A DNA stretch of 64,000 nucleotides, from contig NZ_LLWQ01000209.1 of NCBI RefSeq assembly GCF_001447385.1, forward strand, positions 1 to 64,000, written 5' to 3'. Shown here one piece after another: positions 44,443-53,793 of the stretch. Source of the stretch: Paracoccus sp. MKU1. GTDB lineage: Bacteria; Pseudomonadota; Alphaproteobacteria; Rhodobacterales; Rhodobacteraceae. The notes under the pieces are model-generated. The model had not been told where the DNA came from. It saw only the letters and a program-made list of their open reading frames with translations, and ran no database searches. Positions within the stretch are counted from its first letter, which is position 1. The number at the start of each line of letters is the position of its first letter. Both the position numbers and the translations under genes were made by a program.

Positions 44443-45582
44443 ATGACGATCGAAAGCCCCACGACCGCCGACCGCCCCTTGAGCGGGATCACAGTGATCG
44501 AAACCTCGAGTTTCCTGACCGGCCCATTTGCGTCGATGATGCTGTCGGACCTGGGGGCGGACGTCATCAAGGTGGAACCCCCGGGGGGCGACGGCTTCCG
44601 CCGATTCGGCCACAATCGCGACGGGTTCGGCGCCTCTTGGACCAACGCCAACCGCGGCAAGCGCAGCATCGTCATCGACCTGAAGACGGCCGAGGGCTTG
44701 GCCCGGCTGAAGCGGTTGCTGAAGACCGCCGATGTGCTCATCGAGAACTGGCGTCCGCGCGTTTCCGAGTCGCTGGGCCTGGGCGAGAATGTGGTGCGCG
44801 AACTCAATCCGAGGCTGATCCGGCTGTCGATCAACGGCTTCGGCAAGAGCGGTGCGCTGGCCAATGCCCCGGCATTCGACTCTCTGATCCAGGGCCGCAC
44901 CGGGATCGTTGCCTCCGAGGGGCGCAATGGGACACCCGCCGTCACACCCTTCAACATGGTCGACAAGGTGACCGGCACCTTCGGGGCCCAGGCAATCCTG
45001 GCCGCGCTCTACGAGCGCGAGCGCACGGGCAAGGGCGCGGTGATCCAGCTGCCGATGCTGGACGTGATGGGCTATTTCAACTTCCCCGACATGTTCCAGC
45101 ACCGGACCTTCGAGAACGACCGCAGCGACTGGAAGCCGCCGGCGTCGCAGGTTCTTGCGACCTCGGACGGATATGTCGTGATCTCGCCCGCGAACGGGCA
45201 GCAGATGTCCAAGACCCTCAATGCCATCGAACGCCCCGAATGGAAGGAGGATTTCAAGCGGATGCCCGACCCCGTTGCCATGGCGAACGAGTTCTTCCGC
45301 CGTGTCGGCGAGGTGGTCGCGCAGAAGGATACTGAACATTGGCTGCGCGTCTTTGCCGAGCGGGATGTGCCGGCAGCCCCGGTGTTCAGCCTCGACGAGT
45401 TCCTTGAGGATGCGCAGGTGGCCCATAACCGGATCTTCAACGAGGTCGACTCGCATGTCGGCCCGATCCGCACCGCGCGGCATCCTGCCATTTTCGATGA
45501 CCGGCTGATGACGGCGCGCTCGGGTCCGCCGGCCATCGGCGAACACGATGTCGAGATCGCCCCGGCTGGAGGTGAGGTATGA
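44443..45582 (+). CDS. Family III (CaiB/BaiF) CoA-transferase 2
   Basis: This 379-residue CoA-transferase has the family start GITVIETSSFLTGPFASMML, SDLGADVIKVEPPGGDGFRR, RGKRSIVIDLK and the catalytic Asp in PAFDSLIQG. It is clearly diverged from the copy at 36058, so the two probably activate different acids of the pathway or use different donors. It is the first gene of the long operon that continues through the FAH-family hydrolase (4-bp overlap), ABC importer, flavoprotein and alcohol dehydrogenase. Ribosome-site strength is modest. Confidence 0.88.
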   Translation: MTIESPTTADRPLSGITVIETSSFLTGPFASMMLSDLGADVIKVEPPGGDGFRRFGHNRDGFGASWTNANRGKRSIVIDLKTAEGLARLKRLLKTADVLIENWRPRVSESLGLGENVVRELNPRLIRLSINGFGKSGALANAPAFDSLIQGRTGIVASEGRNGTPAVTPFNMVDKVTGTFGAQAILAALYERERTGKGAVIQLPMLDVMGYFNFPDMFQHRTFENDRSDWKPPASQVLATSDGYVVISPANGQQMSKTLNAIERPEWKEDFKRMPDPVAMANEFFRRVGEVVAQKDTEHWLRVFAERDVPAAPVFSLDEFLEDAQVAHNRIFNEVDSHVGPIRTARHPAIFDDRLMTARSGPPAIGEHDVEIAPAGGEV

Positions 45583-46478
45583 AGCTTGTCAGCTTTGACG
45601 GTGGCCGTATCGGGGTCGTTCTGGAAGAGGGGATCGTTGACATCACCGCTCTGTCCGGCGTTCCGGCCGGGAGCTGGCCGCCCGTGGGGATGGTTCGGCT
45701 AATTGCGGATTTCGACGGCCTGCGCGATCTCATTGCCGAAGCCGTCGCCGGAGGGCCGCGCCTCGACCCGGCCCAGCTGCGGCTCGAGGCGCCGGTGCAA
45801 TGGCCCAACAAGCTGATCGCCTATCCGGCGAATTACCTGGCCCATATCGAGGAGCAGATCACCTCGAAGGTCGGGCTGATCTCAACCTTCAAGGCCAGCG
45901 GTCAGGGCTTCTTCCTGAAGGCCAATTCCAGTCTGAGCGGCCCGTCCGATCCCATCGTCCTGCCGGCCTTGCCGGATCGTGACATTCACCATGAATGCGA
46001 GCTGGCGGTGATCATCGGCAAGGGCGGGCGCGATATTCCCCGTGACCGGGCGATGGAGCATGTCTTCGGCTATTCCTGCCTGCTCGACATGGTGGTACGC
46101 GGCCGCGAAGAGCGGGTGATGCGCAAATCCTTCGACACGTTCTGTCCGCTTGGTCCGCATATCGTTACCGCCGACGAGATCGCCGATCATGCTGCGATAG
46201 ACCTTGAGCTGCGTGTGAACGGCGAGCTGCGCCAGCAGGCCAGAACGCGGGATCTGATTGTCGATATTCCCGAGATGATCGCCATGGCATCTTCGGTTAT
46301 GACGCTTTGCCCGGGCGATATCATCGCCAGCGGCACGCCCGCAGGCGTGGGGCCGGTGGTCGGTGGGGACGTGGTGACCATCTCGATCCGCGGGGTGGGA
46401 GAGATGAGCCTGCCCGTGGTTCAAGGGGCCGCCGGAGGCCATTCGGTCTGGGACAAGCGCGAGGCGTTGCCCGCCTAG
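45579..46478 (+). CDS. Fumarylacetoacetate hydrolase-family protein
   Basis: This 299-residue FAH-domain protein has an N-terminal extension (MKLVSFDGGRIGVVLEEGIV) and a catalytic domain with the metal-binding acidic cluster in HHECELAVIIGKGG (~145-158), GYSCLLDMVVRG and PLGPHIVTADEI. It ends with CPGDIIASGTPAGVGPV. Family members cleave C-C bonds of acylpyruvates; in gentisate routes they hydrolyse fumaryl- or maleylpyruvate to pyruvate and fumarate/maleate. It is the only candidate for that step in the island. It overlaps the CoA-transferase stop by 4 bp. Confidence 0.88.
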   Translation: MKLVSFDGGRIGVVLEEGIVDITALSGVPAGSWPPVGMVRLIADFDGLRDLIAEAVAGGPRLDPAQLRLEAPVQWPNKLIAYPANYLAHIEEQITSKVGLISTFKASGQGFFLKANSSLSGPSDPIVLPALPDRDIHHECELAVIIGKGGRDIPRDRAMEHVFGYSCLLDMVVRGREERVMRKSFDTFCPLGPHIVTADEIADHAAIDLELRVNGELRQQARTRDLIVDIPEMIAMASSVMTLCPGDIIASGTPAGVGPVVGGDVVTISIRGVGEMSLPVVQGAAGGHSVWDKREALPA

Positions 46479-46548
46479 AGAAAGCGCCGGAAGCCCGCGC
46501 GTGGATGCGGACCCGGCACTACAGATTGTGTCATCGAGGGAGGAGCGA

Positions 46549-47760
46549 ATGACAAGGATAGGGGAAGGGCTGCTGAAGACCAGCAGTCTGGCGATTGCGA
46601 TAACCGCCCTCATGGCCGGTTCGGCGTTATCCAAGGATGCGATCCGCATCTGCTCGATCGATGATCGCAGCGGTGCGGCGGCGGATACCGGCAATGAAAG
46701 CTATCGCGGCCTCAAGATGGCGGTGGAAGCTGCGAACGCTGCGGGCGGCATCAGCGGCCACATGATCGAGATGATCGAATATGACGGCAAGACCGACCCT
46801 CAGCTCTCTGCAAGCTTTGCCGCGCGTTGCGCCGAGGACGACAATGCGCTGCTGATCGTTGGCGGCAATCCCGCCGGTCCTGCGGCAGCGATCCTGCCCA
46901 TTGCCGATGAATACGACATTCCCTTCTTCATGTTGTCCGCGGGCACCGACAACCTGACCGACAATCCGGCGCCCTGGCTTTTCCGCTTCGGACCGCGCAA
47001 CGCCCAGGACGCAATCGCCTACGCCCAGCTTCTGGATGAGCAGGGCTTCAAGAAGGTCGCGCTGATCTACAACACGCTGCCCTTCGGTCTGGACAGCGCC
47101 GCTGCCGCGCGCGAGCATCTTGCAGAACATGGCATCTCGGTCGTTGCTGAGGAGGGATATGATATCGCGGCGACCGATCTTTCGCCGCAGGTACTGAACC
47201 TGAAGGCCTCGGATGCGGAGGCGGTCCTGGTCTTCCCCTATCCCGCCGATGGCGCACGGGTGCTGAAGACGCTGGATCAGTTGCAGGTGGGCAAGCCCGT
47301 GATCGTCAGCCGCAGCGCACTACTGAAGACCCTGCGCGAGATCGCTGGGCCGGCCAGCGACGGCATTCTGATCCCGAACACCGTGGACACCGCGCGCGAG
47401 GATGTCCAGGCGTTCTTCCAGGCCTATGAGAAGGCCTATGGCGAGGAGACGCAGCCGACTCTTTATCCGGTGATCGGTTATGATGCCGGCATGATTGCGC
47501 TTCAGGTCATGGCCCGTCCCGAGGTCGTGGAGGCGATCGAGAGCGGCGACATCCAGGCTGCGCGCACTGCCTTGCGCGACGGCGTGCTTGCCCAGGCCGA
47601 GTTCAAGGGACTGCAAGGCAAAGAAGCAGCCAGCTACAGTTTCGCCGACGACAAGCGGCACGGCTCGCCCGACCAGGATTGGTTCACCTTCACGACCGTT
47701 GCGAATGGCGGGGTCGATCTGGTGCCCCCCGATCTGAGCAAGTTCGTCCCGGCGCGCTGA
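46549..47760 (+). CDS. ABC transporter substrate-binding protein (LivK/Peripla_BP_6 type)
   Basis: This periplasmic binding protein of 403 residues starts at an ATG after GGGAGGAG. Its export signal ends SALSKD, and the domain begins IRICSIDDRSGAAADTGNES. It is nearly collinear with the protein at 29645; FRFGPRNAQDA, LKTLREIAGPASDG and IPNTVDT are shared. It precedes its permease and ATPase genes after a 12-bp hairpin, the common arrangement for making more binding protein than membrane complex. Together they form a branched-chain-type importer, probably for the island's acid substrate. Confidence 0.92.
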   Translation: MTRIGEGLLKTSSLAIAITALMAGSALSKDAIRICSIDDRSGAAADTGNESYRGLKMAVEAANAAGGISGHMIEMIEYDGKTDPQLSASFAARCAEDDNALLIVGGNPAGPAAAILPIADEYDIPFFMLSAGTDNLTDNPAPWLFRFGPRNAQDAIAYAQLLDEQGFKKVALIYNTLPFGLDSAAAAREHLAEHGISVVAEEGYDIAATDLSPQVLNLKASDAEAVLVFPYPADGARVLKTLDQLQVGKPVIVSRSALLKTLREIAGPASDGILIPNTVDTAREDVQAFFQAYEKAYGEETQPTLYPVIGYDAGMIALQVMARPEVVEAIESGDIQAARTALRDGVLAQAEFKGLQGKEAASYSFADDKRHGSPDQDWFTFTTVANGGVDLVPPDLSKFVPAR

Positions 47761-47770
47761 CTGACTCCGA

Positions 47771-47800
47771 CGGCCTCCGCGATCCCGGTCGCGGAGGCCG
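47771..47800. terminator. 12-bp hairpin between binding-protein and permease genes
   Basis: CGGCCTCCGCGA and TCGCGGAGGCCG enclose TCCCGG, forming a perfect 12-bp stem within a single operon. It probably acts as a partial terminator or protects the upstream message from 3' decay, giving excess binding protein. Confidence 0.7.
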
Positions 47801-47831
47801 CCCAAATCCAACCAAGAAGGGAGGCCGTTAC

Positions 47832-48713
47832 ATGGACAAGTTCAGTGTCCTGCTTTTCTCGGGTCTTACGAATGGCAGTGTCTACGGCCTCGTCGGACTT
47901 TCGCTTTCGCTGATCTATGGCGCCAACCGCGTGATCAATTTCGCCCAGGGCGAATTCGTGATGATCGGCACCATGTCTGCGATCCTTTTCATGGCAACCT
48001 ACAACCTGCCGCTTCCGGTGGCGCTGGTCCTGACGCTGGGCGTTGTGCTGGCCATGGCGCTTGCTCTTGAGTTCGCCGTGTATCTTCCGCTGCGCAAGCG
48101 TGATGCTCCGCCCTTGACCATCATGATCGGAACGATGGCCTTCGCCATCACCACCATGGGCGTGGCACTTCTTATCTGGGGTCCCAACCAGCTTTCCGTG
48201 CCCAACATCCTGCCGATGGAGCCCATGACCGTGGGTCCGCTGATCACCAACTGGCAGCAGCTTGCGATCATCAGTTCCTTCGTGGCCTTTCTGGGGCTCA
48301 CCTGGTTCATCCTCTATCGCACGTCCTTCGGTCTGGCGATCCGTGCCACCGGCGTGGATCCCAAGGTGGCCCTGCTGATGGGCATTCGTTCGGACCGGAT
48401 CGTGCGTTTCGCCTTTCTGTTCAGCGCCACGGTGAGCGGCCTTGCCGGCGTGCTGATCGGGCCGCTGCTCGGCGGGCAGATCTCCATCGGTTTGGCCTTG
48501 ACGGTCAAGGGCTTCATGGCGGCCATTCTCGGCGGTCTTGGCAGCCCCTTCGCGGCTGCGGCCGGCGGCCTGGCCATCGGCGTCGCCGAAGCGATGATCG
48601 CCGGCTATGGCAACAGCCTTTACGCCGAGCCGATCATTTTTCTTATCATTCTCATGGTCCTGTTCGTGCGGCCCTACGGCCTGCTCGGGGACTTCGAAGC
48701 CGCCCGGAGGTAA
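47832..48713 (+). CDS. Branched-chain-type ABC permease (LivH)
   Basis: This 293-residue inner-membrane permease has about eight membrane segments. GLTNGSVYGLVGLSLSLIYG and RVINFAQGEFVMIG near the start, and GLAIGVAEAMIAGY near the end, are LivH signatures. It forms the translocation pore with the LivM-type protein encoded five bases downstream. The ATG at 47832 fits the family start; the frame is open further upstream but without family features. Confidence 0.92.
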   Translation: MDKFSVLLFSGLTNGSVYGLVGLSLSLIYGANRVINFAQGEFVMIGTMSAILFMATYNLPLPVALVLTLGVVLAMALALEFAVYLPLRKRDAPPLTIMIGTMAFAITTMGVALLIWGPNQLSVPNILPMEPMTVGPLITNWQQLAIISSFVAFLGLTWFILYRTSFGLAIRATGVDPKVALLMGIRSDRIVRFAFLFSATVSGLAGVLIGPLLGGQISIGLALTVKGFMAAILGGLGSPFAAAAGGLAIGVAEAMIAGYGNSLYAEPIIFLIILMVLFVRPYGLLGDFEAARR

Positions 48714-48718
48714 GCGAG

Positions 48719-49720
48719 ATGCGGAGTTTGTTCCGGAACGGAAACCTTGCCATCGTCCTGATCGTCGTTGTTGCGCTGATCCTGCCGGCCCTGCTGTCCA
48801 GCGGCTATCAGCTTCGCATGGTCTCGATCATCTGGGTCTTTGCGCTGCTGGCCATGGGGTTCAACCTGCTCTATGGCATCACCGGCCAGATCTCGATGGC
48901 CCAGCAGGCCTTTTTCGCCATCGGCGCCTATGGCTTTGCCATGCTTCAGGCCAAGCTGGGCTGGTCGCCCTTTGTGGCATTGCCGGTGGCGGTCGTGATC
49001 GTCGCCTGCGTGGCGGCGGTGATCGGCTTGCCGCTGCTGCGGCTGCGCACGCATTATCTCGCCATGGCGACGCTGGCCTTCTCGCTGATGATGGTTGGGC
49101 TGACGAACAGATGGGTGGATTTCACCGGCGGGTCGGCGGGTATCCAGATCCGCACCATCACGGTCGGCGACTGGAGCATGAGCCGCGCAGAGCTCTACTA
49201 CACGCTGGTCATTGTCGCGGCCATCGGCCTCGTGATCCACAACTTCATCATCTCGGGCCATCTTGGCCGCGCGATGCAGGCGGTGCGCGACGATGAGACA
49301 GGAGCCGAGTCGCTGGGGGTGAACGTCACGGCGGTCAAGCTGCGGGTCTTCGTCCTGGCCGCGGTCTATGCAGCGGTCGGCGGGATCGGCTATGGACTGA
49401 TCAGCCGCCAGGTCAATCCGAGCTTTGGCGAGTTCCCCGTCATCGTCTCGCTGCTGACCATCGCAGTTGTCGGAGGGCTTGGAACCCGGTTCGGGCCGGT
49501 CATCGGAGCCATCGTCGTCGTGCTTGCGCCTCAGGCGCTTGCCCGCTTCGGCGAGTTCGAGACGCTGATCTATGGCCTTTGTCTGGGCGTGTTCCTGATC
49601 TTCCTGCCGAACGGGCTTTCCGGCGTCATGGAACGCCTGGGAGCGAGGATGCTTCGGCCCAGCTCTGCTCCTGGTCGGCGTTCGGTCACCAAGAATATCG
49701 TCGAGGGAGGTGCAAGATGA
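48719..49720 (+). CDS. Branched-chain-type ABC permease (LivM)
   Basis: This permease of 333 residues has about ten membrane segments. MGFNLLYGITGQISMAQQAF is the LivM hallmark, followed by LAMATLAFSLMMVGLTNRW and AVRDDETGAESLGVNV (the cytoplasmic coupling loop). It partners the LivH protein encoded upstream. The stop overlaps the start of the LivG-type ATPase gene (ATGA), so subunit synthesis is coupled. Confidence 0.92.
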   Translation: MRSLFRNGNLAIVLIVVVALILPALLSSGYQLRMVSIIWVFALLAMGFNLLYGITGQISMAQQAFFAIGAYGFAMLQAKLGWSPFVALPVAVVIVACVAAVIGLPLLRLRTHYLAMATLAFSLMMVGLTNRWVDFTGGSAGIQIRTITVGDWSMSRAELYYTLVIVAAIGLVIHNFIISGHLGRAMQAVRDDETGAESLGVNVTAVKLRVFVLAAVYAAVGGIGYGLISRQVNPSFGEFPVIVSLLTIAVVGGLGTRFGPVIGAIVVVLAPQALARFGEFETLIYGLCLGVFLIFLPNGLSGVMERLGARMLRPSSAPGRRSVTKNIVEGGAR

Positions 49721-50526
49721 ACGCGGTAACCCGGAACATCGGGGAAGGCGCACCGCTGCTTGAGGTACGCAACGGCACCAAGCGTTTTGGCGGGCTGGTC
49801 GCGGTCAACGATGTCTCGTTCTCCGTGCGCGGTGGCGAGGTCGTCGGCCTTATCGGACCGAACGGTGCAGGTAAGTCGACGCTTTTCAACCTCGTCACCG
49901 GCGTTGCGCAGCTCTCGGCCGGAGAGATCTTTTTCGACGGCAAGTCCATCACCGGCCTGCCGCTGCACGGTCGGCCTTCGATCGGCATGTCGCGCACCTT
50001 CCAGATCGTCCGCCTGTTCCCAGGCATGACCGTTTTGCAAAACGTGTTGATGGGCTTTCACCCGCAGCTTCCAGACGGGCTGCTGCGCACGCTTCTGGGC
50101 CTGCGGCACAGCCTGCGGGAGGAGCGTCGCGTCACTGAGAAAGCCATGGAACTGCTGGAATTCGTCGGCATGGAGGATCTGGCCGACGAGAAGATCGGCG
50201 AGCTGCCCTATGGCAAGCAGCGCCTGGTCGAGATCGCCCGCGCCATGGCCATCGAGCCGCGCATCCTGTTGCTGGACGAGCCGGCGGCCGGGCTGAACGG
50301 CACCGAGACCGCCAATCTTGGCGCCATGCTGCGGGTTCTGAACGAAAGGGGCGTCACCGTCCTGATCGTCGAACATGACATTGATTTCATGATGGGGCTG
50401 TGCGACCAGATCGTCGTGCTCGATCACGGCGTCAAGATCGCCGAGGGTAGGCCCTCCGAAGTGCAATCCAATGAAAAGGTCATCGAAGCCTATCTGGGGC
50501 GGAGGGGCGGCAATGCTGAAAATTGA
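49717..50526 (+). CDS. Branched-chain-type ABC ATPase (LivG)
   Basis: This 269-residue ATPase has Walker A GPNGAGKST (~residue 50), a Q-loop, the signature LPYGKQRLVEIARAM (a variant of LSGGQ typical of LivG proteins), Walker B LLLDEPAAGLNGTE and the H-loop VEHDIDFMM. The ATG at 49717 overlaps the LivM stop. It powers import together with the LivF-type subunit, whose start it overlaps by 14 bp. Confidence 0.93.
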   Translation: MNAVTRNIGEGAPLLEVRNGTKRFGGLVAVNDVSFSVRGGEVVGLIGPNGAGKSTLFNLVTGVAQLSAGEIFFDGKSITGLPLHGRPSIGMSRTFQIVRLFPGMTVLQNVLMGFHPQLPDGLLRTLLGLRHSLREERRVTEKAMELLEFVGMEDLADEKIGELPYGKQRLVEIARAMAIEPRILLLDEPAAGLNGTETANLGAMLRVLNERGVTVLIVEHDIDFMMGLCDQIVVLDHGVKIAEGRPSEVQSNEKVIEAYLGRRGGNAEN

Positions 50527-51241
50527 GAACATCCGTGCCGGATACAAGGGCACCGAGGCGCTGCATGGCGTTTCGATGTGGGTGGATGCGGGCACCATCG
50601 TGTCGGTGGTCGGCTCGAACGGCGCCGGCAAATCGACGACGGTGAACACCATCTCGCGGCTGGTGAGCACCTATGGCGGCAGCATCACCTTCGAGGGGCG
50701 CGACATCACCGGGCTGGGTCCGGCCGATGTGGTCGATATGGGCATCATTCAGGTGCCCGAAGGCCGCCAGCTCTTTGGCCCCCTGACCGTCACCGAAAAC
50801 CTCAGGCTGGGCTTTCACCGCCAGCGGCGCGGCAAGAACCGCGAGGCCGCATTCCGTGACAAGCTGGATTATATCTATGACCTGTTTCCGCGCCTGAAGG
50901 AGCGGGCGGGGCAACGGGCGATCACGCTCAGCGGCGGCGAGCAGCAGATGGTGGCCATCGGTCGCGCGCTGATGGCCGAGCCACGGCTGTTGTTGCTGGA
51001 CGAGCCGTCGCTCGGCCTTGCGCCGCTCATCGTCGAAAAGATCTTCGACGTGCTGTCCGGCCTGAGGGCGCAGGGGCTGACCATGCTGCTTGTCGAACAG
51101 CACGCCGACGAGGCGCTTGCGCTTGCCGATTACGGTTTCGTGCTTTCGGTGGGCAAGGTGACGGTTCATGGGCCCGGCGTCGAACTGCGCAGCAACGCGG
51201 CTGTCACCAGTTCCTATCTTGGACATGCGGGGGCGGCCTAA
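50513..51241 (+). CDS. Branched-chain-type ABC ATPase (LivF)
   Basis: This 242-residue ATPase has Walker A GSNGAGKST (~residue 36), PEGRQLFGPLTVTENL (conserved LivF segment), the signature LSGGEQQMVAIGRALM, Walker B LLLDEPSLGLAP and VEQHADEALAL. It is the second nucleotide-binding subunit of the importer. The ATG at 50513 aligns with the family start MLKIENI. It ends 18 bp before the flavoprotein gene. Confidence 0.93.
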   Translation: MLKIENIRAGYKGTEALHGVSMWVDAGTIVSVVGSNGAGKSTTVNTISRLVSTYGGSITFEGRDITGLGPADVVDMGIIQVPEGRQLFGPLTVTENLRLGFHRQRRGKNREAAFRDKLDYIYDLFPRLKERAGQRAITLSGGEQQMVAIGRALMAEPRLLLLDEPSLGLAPLIVEKIFDVLSGLRAQGLTMLLVEQHADEALALADYGFVLSVGKVTVHGPGVELRSNAAVTSSYLGHAGAA

Positions 51242-51259
51242 GGGGCGGAGGCGGGACGA

Positions 51260-52675
51260 ATGCAGGAAATGACCTCGGATGTCGTCGTCATGGGCGCCGG
51301 GCTTGCCGGGCTGGTCGCCGCCCGGCGGGCGCTCGAACTGGGCGCCAGCGTGGTGCTGCTTGAGGCGGGGGACGGGCGCTACCCCGCGAATTCGCGCTAT
51401 ACCGGCGGCGTGTTCCACGTCGCCTTCGAGGATGTGACAGCGGGTCCCACAGTGCTTCTCGACGCGATCACCGGTGCGGGCGGCGATTGTTGCGACCCGG
51501 AGCTTGCCGGCGCCTATGCCGCACATGCCGGGCGGGCCATCGAATGGCTGGCCGCGAATGGCGCCGACTTCGGGCAGGGCGGGGACTTCCCCTGGATGAG
51601 CCGGATGCTGGTGCCCTTGAGCCTGCGCGAGCCGGGTTTTCCCAATCACTGGCCCGACAAGGGGGCCGAGCGTCTGTTGGAACGGTTGGCGCGCGATTTC
51701 ACCGAGGCAGGGGGCGAGTTCCTGCGTGGCTGGCGTGGGCGTAGCCTTTTGACGACGAATGGGCGCTGTCACGGGCTGGACGCCACGCGGGCCGATGGAG
51801 AAGTGCTGCGGATCGCCGCGAAATCCGTGGTGATCGCCGACGGTGGCTTTCAGGGCGACCCCGAACTGGTGCGTGAGCATATCTCGCCGCGCCCCGAACG
51901 CCTGTGCATGCGGGGCGCCGGAACCGGCCGCGGAGACGGGTTGAAGATGGCCGCAGCGATCGGAGCAAGGCTTGTCGGTCTCGACCGCTTCTATGGCCAT
52001 GTCCAGGCCGCCGAGGCGATCCGGGACGACAGGCTCTGGCCTTATCCGATCCTCGACATCTTGGCGTCTTCTGCCGTGGTTGTCGGACCCGACGGGCGGC
52101 GTTTCACCGATGAGGGCAAGGGTGGTGTCGCTCTGGCCAATGCCATCGCAGCCCTGCCCGATCCGCTGTCCTCCTTCGTGATTTTCGACCAGGCGATCTG
52201 GGAAGGGCCCGGGCGGGCCTTTCTTCTGCCGCCCAACCCCAACTTCGAGGAGCGCGGGGTCGCCATATTGCGCGCCGATACCCTTGAGGCGTTGGCCGAG
52301 GCCGCCGGCCTGCCCGAGGCAAATCTGGTACGGACGGTGACCAACTATAATGCCGCCGTCGCCACCAGCAGCACCGCACAGCTCGATCCGCCCCGAAGCT
52401 CGCGCGCCGATACGCTTTCCGGCGCGGCCCGGCCCATCGACGGGCCCGGTTTCATGGCGATCCGTCTCTGCGCCGGCATCACCTATACGATGGGCGGCAT
52501 CGCCATCGACCCTTCGGCGCGGGTTCTTTCGCGCAGCGGCAGTGTCATCGAAGGGCTGTTCGCGGCGGGTTCGGCCACAGGCGGCTTCGAAGGCGGTCCG
52601 GATGCGGCCTATCTTGGCGGCCTCGCCCGCGCGGCGACCTTCGGCCTTCTGGCCGGCGAGACAGCGGTTCCCTGA
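51260..52675 (+). CDS. FAD-dependent fumarate reductase/ketosteroid-dehydrogenase-like flavoprotein
   Basis: This 471-residue FAD_binding_2 protein has the dinucleotide motif VVVMGAGLAGLVAARRAL (~residues 8-25), VVIADGGFQGDPELV, and the C-terminal CAGITYTMGGIAID and GLFAAGSATGGFEGG that close over FAD. Related enzymes (fumarate reductase, tricarballylate dehydrogenase TcuA, 3-ketosteroid-1-dehydrogenase) remove or add hydrogen at a C-C bond next to a carbonyl or carboxyl. In this operon it may desaturate or aromatise a cyclic acid (inference). It is followed by a zinc alcohol dehydrogenase 26 bp on. Confidence 0.85.
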   Translation: MQEMTSDVVVMGAGLAGLVAARRALELGASVVLLEAGDGRYPANSRYTGGVFHVAFEDVTAGPTVLLDAITGAGGDCCDPELAGAYAAHAGRAIEWLAANGADFGQGGDFPWMSRMLVPLSLREPGFPNHWPDKGAERLLERLARDFTEAGGEFLRGWRGRSLLTTNGRCHGLDATRADGEVLRIAAKSVVIADGGFQGDPELVREHISPRPERLCMRGAGTGRGDGLKMAAAIGARLVGLDRFYGHVQAAEAIRDDRLWPYPILDILASSAVVVGPDGRRFTDEGKGGVALANAIAALPDPLSSFVIFDQAIWEGPGRAFLLPPNPNFEERGVAILRADTLEALAEAAGLPEANLVRTVTNYNAAVATSSTAQLDPPRSSRADTLSGAARPIDGPGFMAIRLCAGITYTMGGIAIDPSARVLSRSGSVIEGLFAAGSATGGFEGGPDAAYLGGLARAATFGLLAGETAVP

Positions 52676-52701
52676 ATATCCATCGGTTGGGAGATATCTC
52701 C

Positions 52702-53793
52702 ATGGCAATGAAAGTGCGCGCCGCGGTGGCGCATCGGCAAAAGACACCTCTGACAATCGAAACGCTGGATCTGGACGGGCCGCGCGCGGGCGAGGTTCTG
52801 GTGGAACTCAAGGCCTCGGGACTGTGCCATTCCGATCTCAGCCTGTTCGACGGATCGCGCGACTGGACCGACTATCCGCTGCTGCCGGGCCATGAAGGGG
52901 CGGGCGTGGTTCTGGAATGCGGGGCCGGCGTCACCTCGGTCAAACCCGGCGATCACGTGATTCCGGTGGCGATCCCGGAATGCGGCGAGTGTCCGGCCTG
53001 CCGAAGCAAGGTCACCAATCTCTGCGACCATTATTTCCAGCCTTGGCCGCGTCGGCCCTTCAGCCTGGACGGCCAACCGGTGCGCGCCTTCTGCGAGCTC
53101 GGCACATTCGCCAGCCATATCGTGGTGCGCGAGACCCAGGTCTGCCGGATCCGCAAGGATGTGCCGCTCGAGACGGTTTGCTGCCTGGCTTGCGCCGGCG
53201 CCACCGGCATCGGTGCCGCGGCCTATACCGCCCGCGTCGCACAAGGTTCGACCGTTGTGGTGTTCGGTCTGGGCGGGATCGGCACGAATGTCGTCGACGG
53301 GGCGCGGATCTGCGGCGCCGCGCGCATCATCGGTGTCGATACCAACCCATTGCGCGAGGCCTCGTCGCGCCTGGCGGGCGTCACCGATTTCATCAATCCG
53401 CGGCAGGTCGATGACGTGGTCGGCCATATCCGCGAGATCACCGGCGGCGGCGTGGATTACAGCTTCGAATGCGTGGGCTCGGCCGAGCTGTGGCGTCAGG
53501 CGGTGGAATGCACGCGAATCGGTTGGGGCACGGCCGTCATGGTCGGCGTGCCGCCAAGCGTCGAGACGGTGGCCTTCCGGCCGCGTTCCATCCTCGAGGG
53601 CCGGCGTATCATGGGCTCGTACCTGGGCAACGTGAAAACCCGCACCGAACTGCCGCAGCTTGTGGAGTGGTTCGCCGAAGGCAAGCTGTCGCTGGACCAG
53701 CTGGTCACGCATCGGATCAGCCTTGACCAGATCAATTCCGGCTTCGATCTGCTGAAGCAGGGCAGCGCCCTGCGCAGCGTCATCGTTTACTGA
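52702..53793 (+). CDS. Zinc-dependent alcohol dehydrogenase
   Basis: This medium-chain dehydrogenase of 363 residues has the catalytic zinc ligand segment GLCHSDLSLFDG (~residues 37-48), GHEGAGVV (~64-71), the structural-zinc loop CGECPACRSKVTNLC with four cysteines, and the cofactor motif VFGLGGIGTNV (~190). It oxidises an alcohol with NAD+ (or reduces the carbonyl). The ATG at 52702 follows TTGGGAG. It is the last gene of the long operon; its 3' end overlaps the convergent exporter gene by 14 bp. Confidence 0.92.
   Translation: MAMKVRAAVAHRQKTPLTIETLDLDGPRAGEVLVELKASGLCHSDLSLFDGSRDWTDYPLLPGHEGAGVVLECGAGVTSVKPGDHVIPVAIPECGECPACRSKVTNLCDHYFQPWPRRPFSLDGQPVRAFCELGTFASHIVVRETQVCRIRKDVPLETVCCLACAGATGIGAAAYTARVAQGSTVVVFGLGGIGTNVVDGARICGAARIIGVDTNPLREASSRLAGVTDFINPRQVDDVVGHIREITGGGVDYSFECVGSAELWRQAVECTRIGWGTAVMVGVPPSVETVAFRPRSILEGRRIMGSYLGNVKTRTELPQLVEWFAEGKLSLDQLVTHRISLDQINSGFDLLKQGSALRSVIVY

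Noticed and set aside
50480..52756. 758-residue minus-strand frame across LivF and the flavoprotein
   Set aside because: The plus-strand genes here have full motif sets, and the antisense frame has no domain. It is a shadow of GC-rich codons.
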